Made by a program: the position numbers and the translations under genes. From contig NZ_AP018341.1 of NCBI RefSeq assembly GCF_003574135.1, positions 1,612,001 to 1,676,000 of the forward strand: a DNA stretch of 64,000 nucleotides, read 5' to 3'. Origin of the DNA: a cyanobacterium endosymbiont of Rhopalodia gibberula (GTDB taxonomy: Bacteria > Cyanobacteriota > Cyanobacteriia > Cyanobacteriales > Microcystaceae). Numbering within the stretch: the first letter of the stretch is position 1; every line of letters starts with the position of its first letter. The notes beneath the pieces are model-generated. The model worked only from the letters and a program-made list of their open reading frames with translations. It was not told the origin of the DNA and made no database searches. Of this stretch, positions 40,322 through 50,091 are shown one piece after another.

Positions 40322-40355
40322 TTAATGGTTAACAGTCGATAGTTGATAGTTGAAG
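40321..40355 (+). repeat. Five degenerate heptamers in the aroC-hddC spacer
   Basis: The spacer reads as consecutive 7-base units GTTAATG, GTTAACA, GTCGATA, GTTGATA, GTTGAAG. Short tandem heptamer repeats are a known class (STRR) in cyanobacterial intergenic regions. It begins on the last base of the aroC stop. Confidence 0.6.
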
Positions 40356-40356
40356 C

Positions 40357-41091
40357 ATGAGAAAGATCACATCAGTTATTCTAGCAGGGGGGTATGGAAC
40401 GCGAGTTAAACACTTGCTTCCAAACGTTCCTAAACCAATGGCTTCCGTCGCTGATAAACCTTTTTTAGAGTGGATTTTAAGATATCTTAAATCTCAAGGA
40501 ATTACCCAAAATATTCTCTCAACGGGTTATTTATCAGAAGTCATTGAGGAGTATTTTCAAAATCAGCCTGTCCCAGACATAGAGGTTTATTGTTGCAAGG
40601 AAAAGCAACCTTTAGGAACTGCAGGCGGTTTTCTTAATGGAGTTGAGCAGACTAATATTTCTTCTAATGCTTGGTTGGTAATGAATGGAGATTCTTTAAT
40701 CGTTGCCCAATTCAACAAAATGATAAGTTATTTAGACAATTATGAAGTTGATGGAGTAATTTTAGGAGTATCTGTAGAAGACACTTCTCGTTATGGTTCC
40801 TTAGTGATTGATAAGTCGGGAAATCTTATAAGTTTTGCTGAAAAACGCCAAGGTGCAGGAATTATTAATTGCGGAGTTTATTTATTTCGTCATCAGGTTT
40901 TGGAGAAGTTTCCGTCAAGATTTCCCCTAAGTTTTGAATATGATGTTTTTCCGGCACTACTCAAGAAAAAAAATTCAATTAAAGTGCACCAAATTAAAGC
41001 TCCATTTTTAGATATTGGAACTCCTGAAACCTTACCCAAAGCAGAAGCTTTTATCCTAGAAAACTTTAGCCAACTACTTAACCCATGCTAA
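40357..41091 (+). CDS. hddC: Sugar-1-phosphate nucleotidyltransferase, HddC-like
   Basis: A 244-residue nucleotidyltransferase with the N-terminal signature VILAGGYGTR and KPM (residues 26-28, binding the nucleotide phosphate), followed by EKQPLGTAGGFL and VMNGDS, which holds the metal-binding aspartate. It is most like D-glycero-alpha-D-manno-heptose 1-phosphate guanylyltransferase, which makes GDP-heptose for surface glycans. The strongest support is the coupled downstream kinase gene hddA, whose ATG overlaps its last 7 bases. Hexose-specific relatives share these motifs, so the exact sugar is inferred from context. The steps made by GmhA and GmhB are not in the window. Confidence 0.8.
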   Translation: MRKITSVILAGGYGTRVKHLLPNVPKPMASVADKPFLEWILRYLKSQGITQNILSTGYLSEVIEEYFQNQPVPDIEVYCCKEKQPLGTAGGFLNGVEQTNISSNAWLVMNGDSLIVAQFNKMISYLDNYEVDGVILGVSVEDTSRYGSLVIDKSGNLISFAEKRQGAGIINCGVYLFRHQVLEKFPSRFPLSFEYDVFPALLKKKNSIKVHQIKAPFLDIGTPETLPKAEAFILENFSQLLNPC

Positions 41092-42065
41092 TCTCACGCG
41101 CACCAGTTAGAATTAGTTTTTTTGGCGGCGGAACCGATTATCCTGAGTATTTTATACAACATGGAGGTGCAGTATTAGCAACTGCAATTGATAAGTACTC
41201 TTATGTTACGGCAACTCCGTTTCCTAGTCACTTGTTCGATTATTTAATTCGGGTATCTTACCGAAAAGTAGAATTGGTTAAAACCGTTGATGAATTAGAG
41301 CATGATGTTTATCAACAATGTTTAAAATTCTGTGGTTTAGAAAAGGATATTGAGTTGCACAATGTAGCTGACTTACCGGCGTTTACAGGGTTAGGTTCTT
41401 CTTCTGCTTTTACCGTATCTTTACTCCAAGCACTGCATAGTTTTAAAGGGGAATTTGTGAAGCCCTTAGATTTAGCTTATGAAGCTATTTATGTAGAACG
41501 CTATTTAGTTAAAGATCATGTAGGATGTCAAGATCAATTAATGGCAGCGATGGGGGGATTTAACTTAGTAGAGTTTAGGACTGAAGAAGATATAATTGTC
41601 ACTAGAATCCCCCTATCTTCCCAAAGATTAGCGGAGTTTGAATCTCATATTTTTATTGTTTTTACTGGAATTAAACGGAAAGCATCCCAAGTGGTGGCTA
41701 AACAGTTAAAACGGGTCGCTGATAACACCGATATTCTTAAAAAAATGCGGAAAATGGTCGACCAAGGATGGGATATTTTAACCACTAATCAATCCTTATC
41801 AGCTTTCGGAGAATTATTACACCAAGCATGGATAGCCAAACGTAGTTTAGATACCATTATTTCTAACCCAGAAATTGATAATCTTTATAAATTAGGTCGA
41901 GAATCAGGGGCTTGGGGTGGTAAACTGCTAGGAGCAGGGGCAGGAGGGTTTATGTTGTTTTTTGCACCTCCAGAGTCGCATGAAAACCTAAAGCAAACTT
42001 TTACCCACCACGAGGTGCTTTCAGTCAAAATCAATGCCCCAGGTTCTCAAATCATTTTTTCATAA
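41085..42065 (+). CDS. hddA: GHMP kinase, D-glycero-D-manno-heptose 7-phosphate kinase-like
   Basis: A 326-residue sugar kinase. The N-terminus SRAPVRISFFGGGTDYPEYF binds sugar, and the ATP-binding loop is PAFTGLGSSSAFTVSL near residue 97. The third GHMP motif, KLLGAGAGGFMLFF, lies near 286. This pattern is characteristic of HddA, which makes heptose 1,7-bisphosphate for GDP-heptose synthesis. The gene is translationally coupled to hddC (ATGCTAA overlap). Together they feed an LPS, capsule or S-layer glycan, matching the O-antigen ligase found later in the window. Confidence 0.83.
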   Translation: MLISRAPVRISFFGGGTDYPEYFIQHGGAVLATAIDKYSYVTATPFPSHLFDYLIRVSYRKVELVKTVDELEHDVYQQCLKFCGLEKDIELHNVADLPAFTGLGSSSAFTVSLLQALHSFKGEFVKPLDLAYEAIYVERYLVKDHVGCQDQLMAAMGGFNLVEFRTEEDIIVTRIPLSSQRLAEFESHIFIVFTGIKRKASQVVAKQLKRVADNTDILKKMRKMVDQGWDILTTNQSLSAFGELLHQAWIAKRSLDTIISNPEIDNLYKLGRESGAWGGKLLGAGAGGFMLFFAPPESHENLKQTFTHHEVLSVKINAPGSQIIFS

Positions 42066-42120
42066 TTTAGATTTGTTCTATATTTGTTAACTTTATTTTG
42101 GACTAGGTCTTACATTAATC

Positions 42121-42450
42121 GTGAACTATCCTATTGCTGTTGTTTCAGGTCGGATCAAAGCCGAAGAGACCTATACAGCTATCGAGAAAGCTAGTATTTC
42201 CTTTGATCAAATTGCTCTTCTGGGGAAAGTAGACAAAACTGTTAATGGATTTATTTCGTTGATACCAGTCGAAAAATCAAAAAATAAGCAATTTATGATG
42301 GCATATTGGTTAATTTACTTAGGTTTTTTGGGGAGGAGTTTGTTTGCTCTTATTACCGAAGTGGATGTCTTTGTATGAACAAGAAAACCAGCTAATTCTA
42401 TTTTGGGAGGCGTTGCTGATGCAACAAAAGTAACGAGTAATGTTTTTTAG
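42121..42450 (+). pseudogene. Small membrane protein pseudogene
   Basis: A GTG-started frame (NYPIAVVSGRIKAEETYTAI) runs into a hydrophobic segment (YWLIYLGFLGRSLFALITEV), then meets TGA at 42376-42378. The same frame continues with SILGGVADATKVTSNVF to TAG at 42448-42450. The pattern, an N-terminal soluble part, a transmembrane pair and a glycine-rich second pair, matches a cyanobacterial membrane protein family of unknown role. Part of the C-terminus appears missing. Truncated translation to 85 residues is conceivable but unlikely to be functional. Confidence 0.6.
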
Positions 42451-42660
42451 GGATTGAGTTGACGCTTATCCATTTTCAGTGGAGACGCTTCGCAGTATGG
42501 TAATTAATTGAATTAGACTAAGTATATTAAATTAGGGTAAGTATATTTTTTTGATTTAAAGATCTTTAATTACTCAGAAATAAGTACACCGAGATTCTAG
42601 AAAAATGTAACCCTAAAAATATCTAATGATATAGCTACTATAGTGAATAGTTAATGGTTC

Positions 42661-43440
42661 ATGTTACCCAGAGAAAAATTATTAAAAGGAATTAAAAATC
42701 GAGAAGCGATTACTCGTATTCTTGAGCAAGCGGAAATAGCCTTAAAAACTTGGGAAATCGTAGTCAGTGACTTTCTTTGTCCTCCTGTTATAGCTGAAGT
42801 TCAAGAATTGTTTCAAAGATTGACTGAAGTTGAAATTGTGGTGTGGGGAGGTTATCCTCAAGCAGAACGGCAACGAGTCGGTATAGCTCGTTCGGAAATT
42901 TCTTTAGACATCTCGGAGATTCCACTAGCCGCTCTGTGTATTGCCGGAAACTTTTTATTTGATCCTGCTAACCATCAAGATTTCTTAGGGGCAATTTCAG
43001 GAGCAGGGATCGTCCGCGAACAGGTTGGGGATATTTTAGTGCCAGGAGAGCGGGGGGCGCAGGTAATAGTGGTACCTGAACAAGCTAAATTTCTTGAAAC
43101 TTCGCTTGTTCAGGTACGTTCAGTTCCGGTGAAAACCAAATTAATAACATTGAGTGAATTAAAAATACATCCTCCCAAAACTAAGAAAATGACCACCGTA
43201 GAAGCGTCTATGCGCTTAGATGCAATCGCCTCAGCAGGTTTTGGAATGTCTCGTAGTAAAATGGCTAATTCAATTAATTCGGGAGATGTACGAGTTAATT
43301 GGAAAGACATTACTCAGGCAAGCCATATTGTTGAATCTGGGGATTTAATCACCGTTCGAGGTAAAGGACGTTTAGAAGTTGGGGAAGTTGCTATTACTAA
43401 AAAACAACGTTATCGGATTCAAATAACCAGATTTAAATAG
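42661..43440 (+). CDS. Photosystem II S4-domain RNA-binding protein (YlmH-like)
   Basis: A 259-residue protein with an N-terminal YlmH-type domain (VIVWGGYPQAERQR-like region near residue 60, read as IVVWGGYPQAERQRVGIARS) and a C-terminal S4 RNA-binding domain (about 180-250; MRLDAIASAGFGMSRSKMAN, INSGDVRVNW, ITVRGKGRLEVGEV). Cyanobacterial members are named photosystem II S4-domain proteins from their link with PSII function. YlmH relatives bind ribosomal RNA or rescue stalled ribosomes. It is intact although chlorophyll synthesis has decayed, suggesting that its essential role is in translation rather than photosynthesis (inference). Confidence 0.87.
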   Translation: MLPREKLLKGIKNREAITRILEQAEIALKTWEIVVSDFLCPPVIAEVQELFQRLTEVEIVVWGGYPQAERQRVGIARSEISLDISEIPLAALCIAGNFLFDPANHQDFLGAISGAGIVREQVGDILVPGERGAQVIVVPEQAKFLETSLVQVRSVPVKTKLITLSELKIHPPKTKKMTTVEASMRLDAIASAGFGMSRSKMANSINSGDVRVNWKDITQASHIVESGDLITVRGKGRLEVGEVAITKKQRYRIQITRFK

Positions 43441-43960
43441 GGTAAAATATAATTCAATCTATACTTTTTTATAGAGTAAATAAAAGGTTTTTAACTTCTA
43501 TCTTTTTAGAAGCTATATGTTTTCTAGAAAATATTTAAAAGTTACTTTATTTCTGTTTTATTACCATAAGTGATTGCCCTCTCTTTCTCTTTATTTGACG
43601 GGGATGATGTCTTTACAAAAATCTAGGATATTCTCTTGGACTCCTGTACAAAACATAAAAAATTTGCTAGGTTATATATACATGATTAAGTTAACGCGAG
43701 AATTAAGTTAACGCAAGGCCGAGCATTTGCCCCAATGGCTTGATTTAAATCTTTGAATTAAATCGTCAATCTTCGAGATAAACATTACTCAAAAATAAGT
43801 TGGGAATGAAAAAACGATTTAAAGTAACTCAGAAAAATATATATTATCATCAAGTATTCAGTTAATAAAATAGAAATTACCTTAATCTCCAGAATTAAAC
43901 CGACTACCTAGGTATCAGACTTGATATTTTCTGACGTATCCTAACTAAACTAACCATAAA
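43441..43960. other. Upstream region of the sigma factor gene
   Basis: About 520 bp, AT-rich, holding a 13-bp direct repeat (43685-43714). No protein remnant was recognised. Confidence 0.5.
43685..43714. repeat. Two perfect 13-bp direct repeats upstream of the sigma factor
   Basis: ATTAAGTTAACGC occurs at 43685-43697 and again at 43702-43714, 17 bases apart start to start. Each contains the palindrome GTTAAC. The pair lies about 250 bp upstream of the start codon and could be a regulator site or a tandem duplication. Confidence 0.75.
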
Positions 43961-44845
43961 ATGGCTAAATCAATTGACAGCATCCGTATCTATTTGCAAG
44001 AAATTGGACGAACCCCTTTACTAAGTCCTGAAGAGGAATTTAACCTCGCTTCTCAGGTCAGAAAAATGGTGTATTTTTTAGGTAAAGAAAAATTAACTAC
44101 GGAAGAACAAAAAACAGTCAAGCGAGGAGAACAAGCTAAGCAGAAAATGGTTAAGGCCAACTTACGTTTAGTGGTTTCCATCGCTAAAAAGTATCAAAAC
44201 CGTGGATTATCTTTATTAGATTTAGTTCAAGAAGGAAGTATTGGTTTAATGCAAGGAGTTGAAAAATTTGATCCTGATCGGGGTTATAAGTTTTCTACCT
44301 ATGCTTATTGGTGGATTCGTCAAGCCATTACGCGAGCGATTGCTCAGCAAGCGCGAACCATTCGTCTTCCCATTCATATCACCGATAGTCTCAATAAAAT
44401 TAAAAAAACACTGCGGGAACTTTCCGTTGAATTAGGACGGAAACCTACCGAAGAAGAAATAGCCCAAAAGCTAGAAATTACTCTAGAGAAATTACGAACT
44501 ATCAGTCAAGCTGCTTATAAAACAAACTCTCGCAGTTTAAACATTGTTCTAGACGAACATAATACAGAGTTAGAAGATATTCTACCCGATGAAACAAGAT
44601 CACCAAATGATTTTGTAAATCAACAAGAACTTGAATCGAAAATTGATGAATTATTAAACAATTTACCTCCTAGTCAAAGAGAAATTATTGCTTTACGTTA
44701 TGGTTTACAAAATGGAAAAAGAATGAGTTATAAAGAAATTGGACAACAATGCGGGTTAAGCCATGAAAGAGTAAGACAATTAAACAATCGAGCTATGAGG
44801 ACCTTGAAACGGAAAGCTGTTCCCTTTCAAGAATTAACAGGATGA
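43961..44845 (+). CDS. RNA polymerase sigma factor, sigma-70 family, group 2 type
   Basis: A 294-residue sigma factor lacking region 1.1. Region 1.2 is [20 protein letters not shown]. Regions 2.1-2.4 run through [37 protein letters not shown] and [18 protein letters not shown]. Region 4.2 is [20 protein letters not shown]. Strong -10 and -35 recognition residues suggest recognition of standard promoters, as for cyanobacterial non-essential SigB-SigE types. I cannot tell which paralogue it is. The 294-residue length is short compared with SigA. Confidence 0.9.
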   Translation: MAKSIDSIRIYLQEIGRTPLLSPEEEFNLASQVRKMVYFLGKEKLTTEEQKTVKRGEQAKQKMVKANLRLVVSIAKKYQNRGLSLLDLVQEGSIGLMQGVEKFDPDRGYKFSTYAYWWIRQAITRAIAQQARTIRLPIHITDSLNKIKKTLRELSVELGRKPTEEEIAQKLEITLEKLRTISQAAYKTNSRSLNIVLDEHNTELEDILPDETRSPNDFVNQQELESKIDELLNNLPPSQREIIALRYGLQNGKRMSYKEIGQQCGLSHERVRQLNNRAMRTLKRKAVPFQELTG

Positions 44846-45139
44846 ATAGCATTTTAGGGTAGTGGGCAATGCCTACCTGGAGATCTCATCTTAGATCGTG
44901 TAGATAGTGACTTACATATTGGTACCAATTCTGATCCCATCTCATTTAAGACCTGACAATCGGTAATGTTGAGTCCTTCTAAGGTTAGAATTTCATTGAT
45001 TCAACTGAGTTGAGCATTTATAGCTATAAATTAAGTTAGAGTGTCGGGCCTAGCATAATTTGATTTAGACACAACACCTCTAGAAAAATCTCAGGACAAA
45101 ACTTTTTGATCATTATAAACACACTGAAGTTGGAAAGTG

Positions 45140-47698
45140 TTAGCGAGGAACTCCTTGAATAACTGGACGAATTCCTGTTCCATCAAATGGACCTGGATCA
45201 CCACTCCAATTAAAGTCGCTGATTCGTAAGCTGATAGAACCTACTTGAAGACGGCTATTGTAACGTAGGAGAATATTATAAGTACGGCGACTATATTCAA
45301 GGAATAAATCCGTGTTAATTTCGTCATCAGTATCGATATTTAAGGCGCTTTGAACACCAAAGCGTACAGGTCCATACAGCTGTTGGGTTAATGCCCAAGA
45401 GATGGTTTTGAGATCGGCAAAACGATCGAATAAAAATGGAGAAGGATCTCCGCGCAATGCCTGACTAAAGGAAAGATTAAACCCTGTATAATCGAAAAAG
45501 GGGCGAGAAAAATTGCCTAATTGTCCTGAGACTCCAATACTTCCTGAAATCGAAGGTTGAGAATCACCATTACCATAGAGACTGGCTACTCCTGTAACAC
45601 TGGTGGAGAGCTGAACAAAAGGTAGGACAGGAGTAGAAGTGTAACGTAGCCCTTCTTTAGCAGTTGGGGGCAAGGCTTTTCCTACCCACAACATAAAGGG
45701 TCGGCTCACCGATGCGGCTCCTTGGGTACGAAAGAGAGTAACACGATTATTTTCTCGAATTGGAGCGAGCAACTCTGGTTGATCCGTGTCAGCATTGACA
45801 TTTTGCAGAGATGCTTGATAACTCAGCAGCAGTAACCCTTTCTCATCGAGAGGAATTTGAGGAGATACGAATAGCAACCCCAAACTATCCCGGACAGTTT
45901 GGAAACCCAAGGAGCCATTAAAAAGACGTTCACGATAATTATATTCAAACCGCAAATCATTATTCATGTTGAACAAGGGGACTTTCTGTTCAAAATAGGT
46001 TTTCGTTCGGATATGTTCTTCAGTGCGGTTATTAAAATCCAGACTCGTTAGTGAGGTTCGAGAAAATAATTTAGTATTCTCACTAAAGTTAGCCTCAACT
46101 CTGTTGATAAGTCCAAATGTTGGGGGACTAATAGCATCAATGTCGTCTGTGTCCGCATCAAATAGATCAGTATTGGGATTGTCTGTAGTGATACTGTCGG
46201 GAAATAATCCTTTTTGGATGTAATATTGGGGCTTAAGTTCCCAACTGACCGTATCATTATCAACTAGATTAAAGCCCCGTTCCACATATAATCCTCCGCG
46301 ATCGCGGTCATCATAGCCGAAAGAAATTACCCCAGGTTGGCGATCACGCCGATCTAAAATCAACCGATCTTGGGTGGGAAAGGAATTTGTTTGATCAAGC
46401 ACCACTCGTGAGTTAGTCAATTTCACCTCATCTACCAAGGGTGCAAGATTGCGAAATGTTGCCGTTTCTGCTCGAATTTCTAACTCAGGAGGAGAGAAGG
46501 GATCATTAGTTAAACGAGCATTCGTGGCACTCCATCCATCTCCATCAAACTCCATTCGTTCGGACTGGAAACGGATGCGATTGATTTGTCCTCCTTTAGG
46601 CGGCACTTGGGCAGCCGGTAAATTAGGAACATCAGTTCCTAGTCCTAGGGCTTCCTTTCCAAAATCAAAGGAAGTTCCAAAACGAACCCCTTCAGTAGTA
46701 GTGATTCGTTGTAGAGGTTGATTGACCGCTAGGCGTTCATTTAACGTCTGGTTGGGAATAAGATCGTTAGTGGAATCGTTGGGTAATCTTGGCGAAAAGT
46801 CTTTTCCTGTTGTAGGTTGATAAATCTCTCCATTGGCGTTGAAAACTACCCCTTGGTCCTGCACAAAATAATACTCAAACTTTTCTCCGCGTAAGGTTTG
46901 TTCTCCTCGTTCAAGTACCACTTCTCCCTCGGCGACAACAAATTGATCGGGGAGGTTAACGAGCAGGCGCTTTGCTAATAGAACCCCATTAGCAAAGCGC
47001 ATGACTACATTGCCTTCGGCGTAGACTACATTTTGTTTAGAATCATATTCTTGACGATCAGCAATCAATTCCACTACCCCTATGGCTTCTTCTTGTATTG
47101 AGACAGTATTTAGCTCCGGTGATGATTCAGGAATAATTTCTAATGTTTGTTGACTTATAGAGGTTTCTTGTCCTTTCGGTGTAGAAGAGGTTAGAATCCT
47201 GAATTCTCGTATTGATCCTCCTCGTTTACGAGTAATAAGACGATGGACTGTATTTGAGAGACTGTCATGACTTCGATTTAGCCCAAAGACCAAGTTAGGA
47301 ACTGGATTAATCGCTGTTGATGTGATCTTTGTTGAAGAGAGTTGACCAACAGAAATCGGATTCCCTAATGCCCTAGCATTATTGTCTTCAGATGAAGAAT
47401 TAGGGGGTAAATACTTAGTGGTAATCTCTTTGGGGTCAGACAGATAAAATTCAATAACTCCAGGGGGTTTTGTCGCTGGGTTTTTTTCAGACGACTCCAA
47501 TGGTGGAGGTTCAGACGACTCCAATGGTGGAGGTTCGACCATTAAAATTGGGATCTGAGAAATAAGGGGGGGACGTTTCCCAAGGGGGAGGTGAGTGGAC
47601 AATCCTTCAGTCAGAATCTCCAGGCAATTGCCTTGGGGGTCAAGAGCTATAGATTGAATTAGCGCGGGTGGATTAGGTGGCGGAACGAATGGGGGCAT
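45140..47698 (-). CDS. DUF3769 outer-membrane protein with LptA/OstA-like domain
   Basis: An envelope protein of about 852 residues from ATG 47698 (MPPFVPPPN). An upstream ATG at 47716 would add six residues. An OstA/LptA-like segment lies at about residues 205-290 (ELIADRQEYDSKQNVVYAEG, then VVMRFANG and EGEVVLERGEQTLRGEKFEY). The C-terminal 450 residues alternate polar and aromatic residues like an outer-membrane beta barrel and resemble LptD. Cyanobacterial DUF3769 proteins are thought to fill the LptD role of placing LPS in the outer membrane. That function is inferred from architecture. The proline-rich N-terminus contains a short repeat, PPPLESSEPPPLESSE. The gene lies 130 bp downstream of psbI on the same strand. 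Confidence 0.82.
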   Translation of the reverse strand: MPPFVPPPNPPALIQSIALDPQGNCLEILTEGLSTHLPLGKRPPLISQIPILMVEPPPLESSEPPPLESSEKNPATKPPGVIEFYLSDPKEITTKYLPPNSSSEDNNARALGNPISVGQLSSTKITSTAINPVPNLVFGLNRSHDSLSNTVHRLITRKRGGSIREFRILTSSTPKGQETSISQQTLEIIPESSPELNTVSIQEEAIGVVELIADRQEYDSKQNVVYAEGNVVMRFANGVLLAKRLLVNLPDQFVVAEGEVVLERGEQTLRGEKFEYYFVQDQGVVFNANGEIYQPTTGKDFSPRLPNDSTNDLIPNQTLNERLAVNQPLQRITTTEGVRFGTSFDFGKEALGLGTDVPNLPAAQVPPKGGQINRIRFQSERMEFDGDGWSATNARLTNDPFSPPELEIRAETATFRNLAPLVDEVKLTNSRVVLDQTNSFPTQDRLILDRRDRQPGVISFGYDDRDRGGLYVERGFNLVDNDTVSWELKPQYYIQKGLFPDSITTDNPNTDLFDADTDDIDAISPPTFGLINRVEANFSENTKLFSRTSLTSLDFNNRTEEHIRTKTYFEQKVPLFNMNNDLRFEYNYRERLFNGSLGFQTVRDSLGLLFVSPQIPLDEKGLLLLSYQASLQNVNADTDQPELLAPIRENNRVTLFRTQGAASVSRPFMLWVGKALPPTAKEGLRYTSTPVLPFVQLSTSVTGVASLYGNGDSQPSISGSIGVSGQLGNFSRPFFDYTGFNLSFSQALRGDPSPFLFDRFADLKTISWALTQQLYGPVRFGVQSALNIDTDDEINTDLFLEYSRRTYNILLRYNSRLQVGSISLRISDFNWSGDPGPFDGTGIRPVIQGVPR

Positions 47699-47828
47699 CT
47701 TTTCGATAAAAATCAAGCTTAAGGGGTCAATTGCTACCTGCAGCGTGACTCAGCAGAAGAACGCTCGGGACGAGCCGTACCTCGCCCCTGTCGTCTTAAT
47801 CACCTAAGTTAACACAGTCAAATTATGC

Positions 47829-47945
47829 TTACTCGAAATCTTTCCGTCCAGGGTTACGAGTTGGGTCACTCGATAGAAAGCCGAAGACAAACAGAGAAAT
47901 GAATAAAGCAACGACTATATAAACTGCAATTTTTAGGATTAGCAT
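47829..47945 (-). CDS. psbI: Photosystem II reaction centre protein I
   Basis: A 38-codon gene reading [20 protein letters not shown], then [18 protein letters not shown] and TAA. This is a full-length, near-identical match in my memory to cyanobacterial PsbI: one transmembrane helix (residues 4-24) followed by the conserved [12 protein letters not shown] tail. In active phototrophs it sits beside D1 and helps early PSII assembly. AGGAG lies about 12 bases before the ATG, so it could still be translated. It is intact although the por gene in this window is dead. No other photosystem gene is present here. It is too short for routine gene callers and easily missed. Confidence 0.95.
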   Translation of the reverse strand: MLILKIAVYIVVALFISLFVFGFLSSDPTRNPGRKDFE

Positions 47946-49096
47946 CTTAATTTGAATCTCCTAATTAAAATGGACTCCAGTTTCGAAATAAACGTTTCAT
48001 CCTGCTAACTTTATAGCATTTTAGGATTGAGTTGGAGAGGGTCAGAGGCTAACAGACTGATGAAGTCATGCAGTGACACGGTGATAGAGTCGTCAAACCT
48101 AACTAAGATAGTTGACATCACAAGATCCCAACAACCTTTATTTAATCTAAAAATAATTCCTGATTGTACCAATTTTAGTTTTTAGTGAATTAGACCTTTT
48201 TTTATTGAACCATATCAACATTTTTTCAGCCTAACGCTGTTTTGGTTCGTGGTATAGATAATCCTCACAGTTTACTAAAATAGTATACAAGTTTAGTCGA
48301 CTTTTTCTTGTACAAGAAACACTATAGTTGTCGTTATTTTTTTGGTGAAAAAATACACTTATAAGCCCAGAGCGCATCTAACTACAAGATTTTCTAATTC
48401 CATAGATGTCGTAATATTTATAGATAGTTTTATAAGTTACAAGGTTTAATATTTTTATTTAAATTAGTTTAATATTATTGTAATATATAAATTTTATATT
48501 AATATTTTGTAACCTTATTGACAAGAATCTTTTTAGACTGTATTGATTATTTCTGTACAAAAAATTATTTAAAAAATACATATTCTGATAATTCAGAAGT
48601 GCAAATTTATTTGATTAAATTTTTTAAAAAAAAAATTAATTTATAAGTAAGTGTTTAGAACAAGCTAAGTCAAGCTATTTTTTCAGAAACTTTAAATATA
48701 AATATTATAATAATATTTATTAAGCTTTAATTTTTGATTATGTAAAACTGCAATTTTTTTAAAAAAATAATAGTGCTGATATTAAAAACAATTAAAGTAG
48801 TTAAACTTCTATTTTTTATGTTAGATAACAACGTCTAATTATTTAATTTATTGTCTATTTATTTTTTATATAAATTATTAAATTTTATTCAACTTGTATT
48901 AGTCAATTTTTTGTTCATTTTGCCTACAATAGATAAAATAATTTTTTATGTATTAGACTAGCTAAAACTTGTTCAATAATAACCGACTTAACAGGTAACT
49001 AAATATTCTAATAAATAAAAAATAAGCTAAGTTTAAAATTATATTGTTTAGAATTAAACCTAATAATGGGTGATTATACTAATATTTGATGTTAAG
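47946..49096. other. Gene-free AT-rich stretch upstream of psbI
   Basis: About 1.15 kb, extremely AT-rich from 48400 to 49080. No protein remnant, RNA gene or repeat was recognised beyond the psbI leader. Confidence 0.55.
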
Positions 49097-49960
49097 TCAA
49101 ATATAAATTGACTCTTTATCCTTAGTAACAATATCTACCGATTCTATGGAACCGCCATCACTTAATTCAGTCACTACGGCAGCAGGATTAATATCCACAC
49201 AAACCTTTTTGAGTCCTACTGAAGTTATTTTACCAACTCCAATGGAAGGTAATACCAATGTCCTTGACTTACAAGGACTACCCATTCTATATCAACTCAA
49301 CTCCTAAAGTGGTTTTCAGCTTATTTAATATAATGAACAGCTATCGTATTTTTCATGAAAATAAAAAATAGCTATTTTCAGCCAAAAATATTTTTTTTTC
49401 TACAAAAAAATAAAAAATACTGTATTACTTGAACTTACTGTCATTTAATCCTCCCTGGCGTTCACTCGAGACACCCGTTCTCATAAGAGTAAATTCTTAT
49501 TTTGCGCTGCAGATTTCCCTGTCTTAGGTTTGACAGATGGTATAAATACCATCGATCTTTACCATAACTTAATCACCAACTTTGAAATCTCGTAGCAACT
49601 TAACAATTTAATATTTAGTAATATCTCTAGTTTCGACAGACTGAAGCACAATGGCAGCATTCACCCATCAATGTTCGAATCCAATCCATTTATAATTAAT
49701 GAACAATTTGGTGGGATAGATTATACTAAATATAAAAGTCGTTAGAAGCGACTTCCTCTTGGGTCACAATTTTCGTGTTAACCTCAAAAACTTCTTGGAG
49801 ATGGACGACTGCGCCGAGGTCGATCAACCTTCTTATAATTTCTTAAATAATCTCACGTCAGAAAGCTTGTCTCCCTGTCTAAAACGATTCTGACACTCTT
49901 AGGGTCAAACATTTAGCCGCCCCCGCTTTGAAAAATTCTGTTAAACAGGAGTCATCAGAC
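49097..49960 (-). pseudogene. Unidentified decayed coding region
   Basis: The minus strand holds three coding-like pieces with many stops. 49097-49285 reads RTLVLPSIGVGKITSVGLKK and SDGGSIESVDIVTKD. 49480-49620 reads VKLLRDFKVGD and VMVKIDGIYTIC with stops between. 49735-49960 reads LIDLGAVVHLQEVFEVNTKI after several stops. They may belong to one or more degraded genes on the same strand. I do not recognise a family. The first piece is an open frame of 62 codons and could by itself be called a hypothetical gene, but its position among ruins argues against that. Confidence 0.4.
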
Positions 49961-50091
49961 AGTTTTTGCAGGTGTTCACATCTCTATGAAGGGCGATTTG
50001 AGTAATCATCAAAAGCAAGAGGAATAATAAAGCAAATGACCACCAGTGAGAGAACAAAAACAGGTGTCTAGATGGTAAAGTCTCTGGTCAA

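Noticed and set aside
44850-44885. Hairpin-like GGTAG/CTACC after the sigma factor gene
   Set aside because: The stem is short with mismatches and lacks a T-tract.
46449-46721. Plus-strand 90-codon frame
   Set aside because: It is antisense to the DUF3769 gene and has no start signal or recognisable domain.
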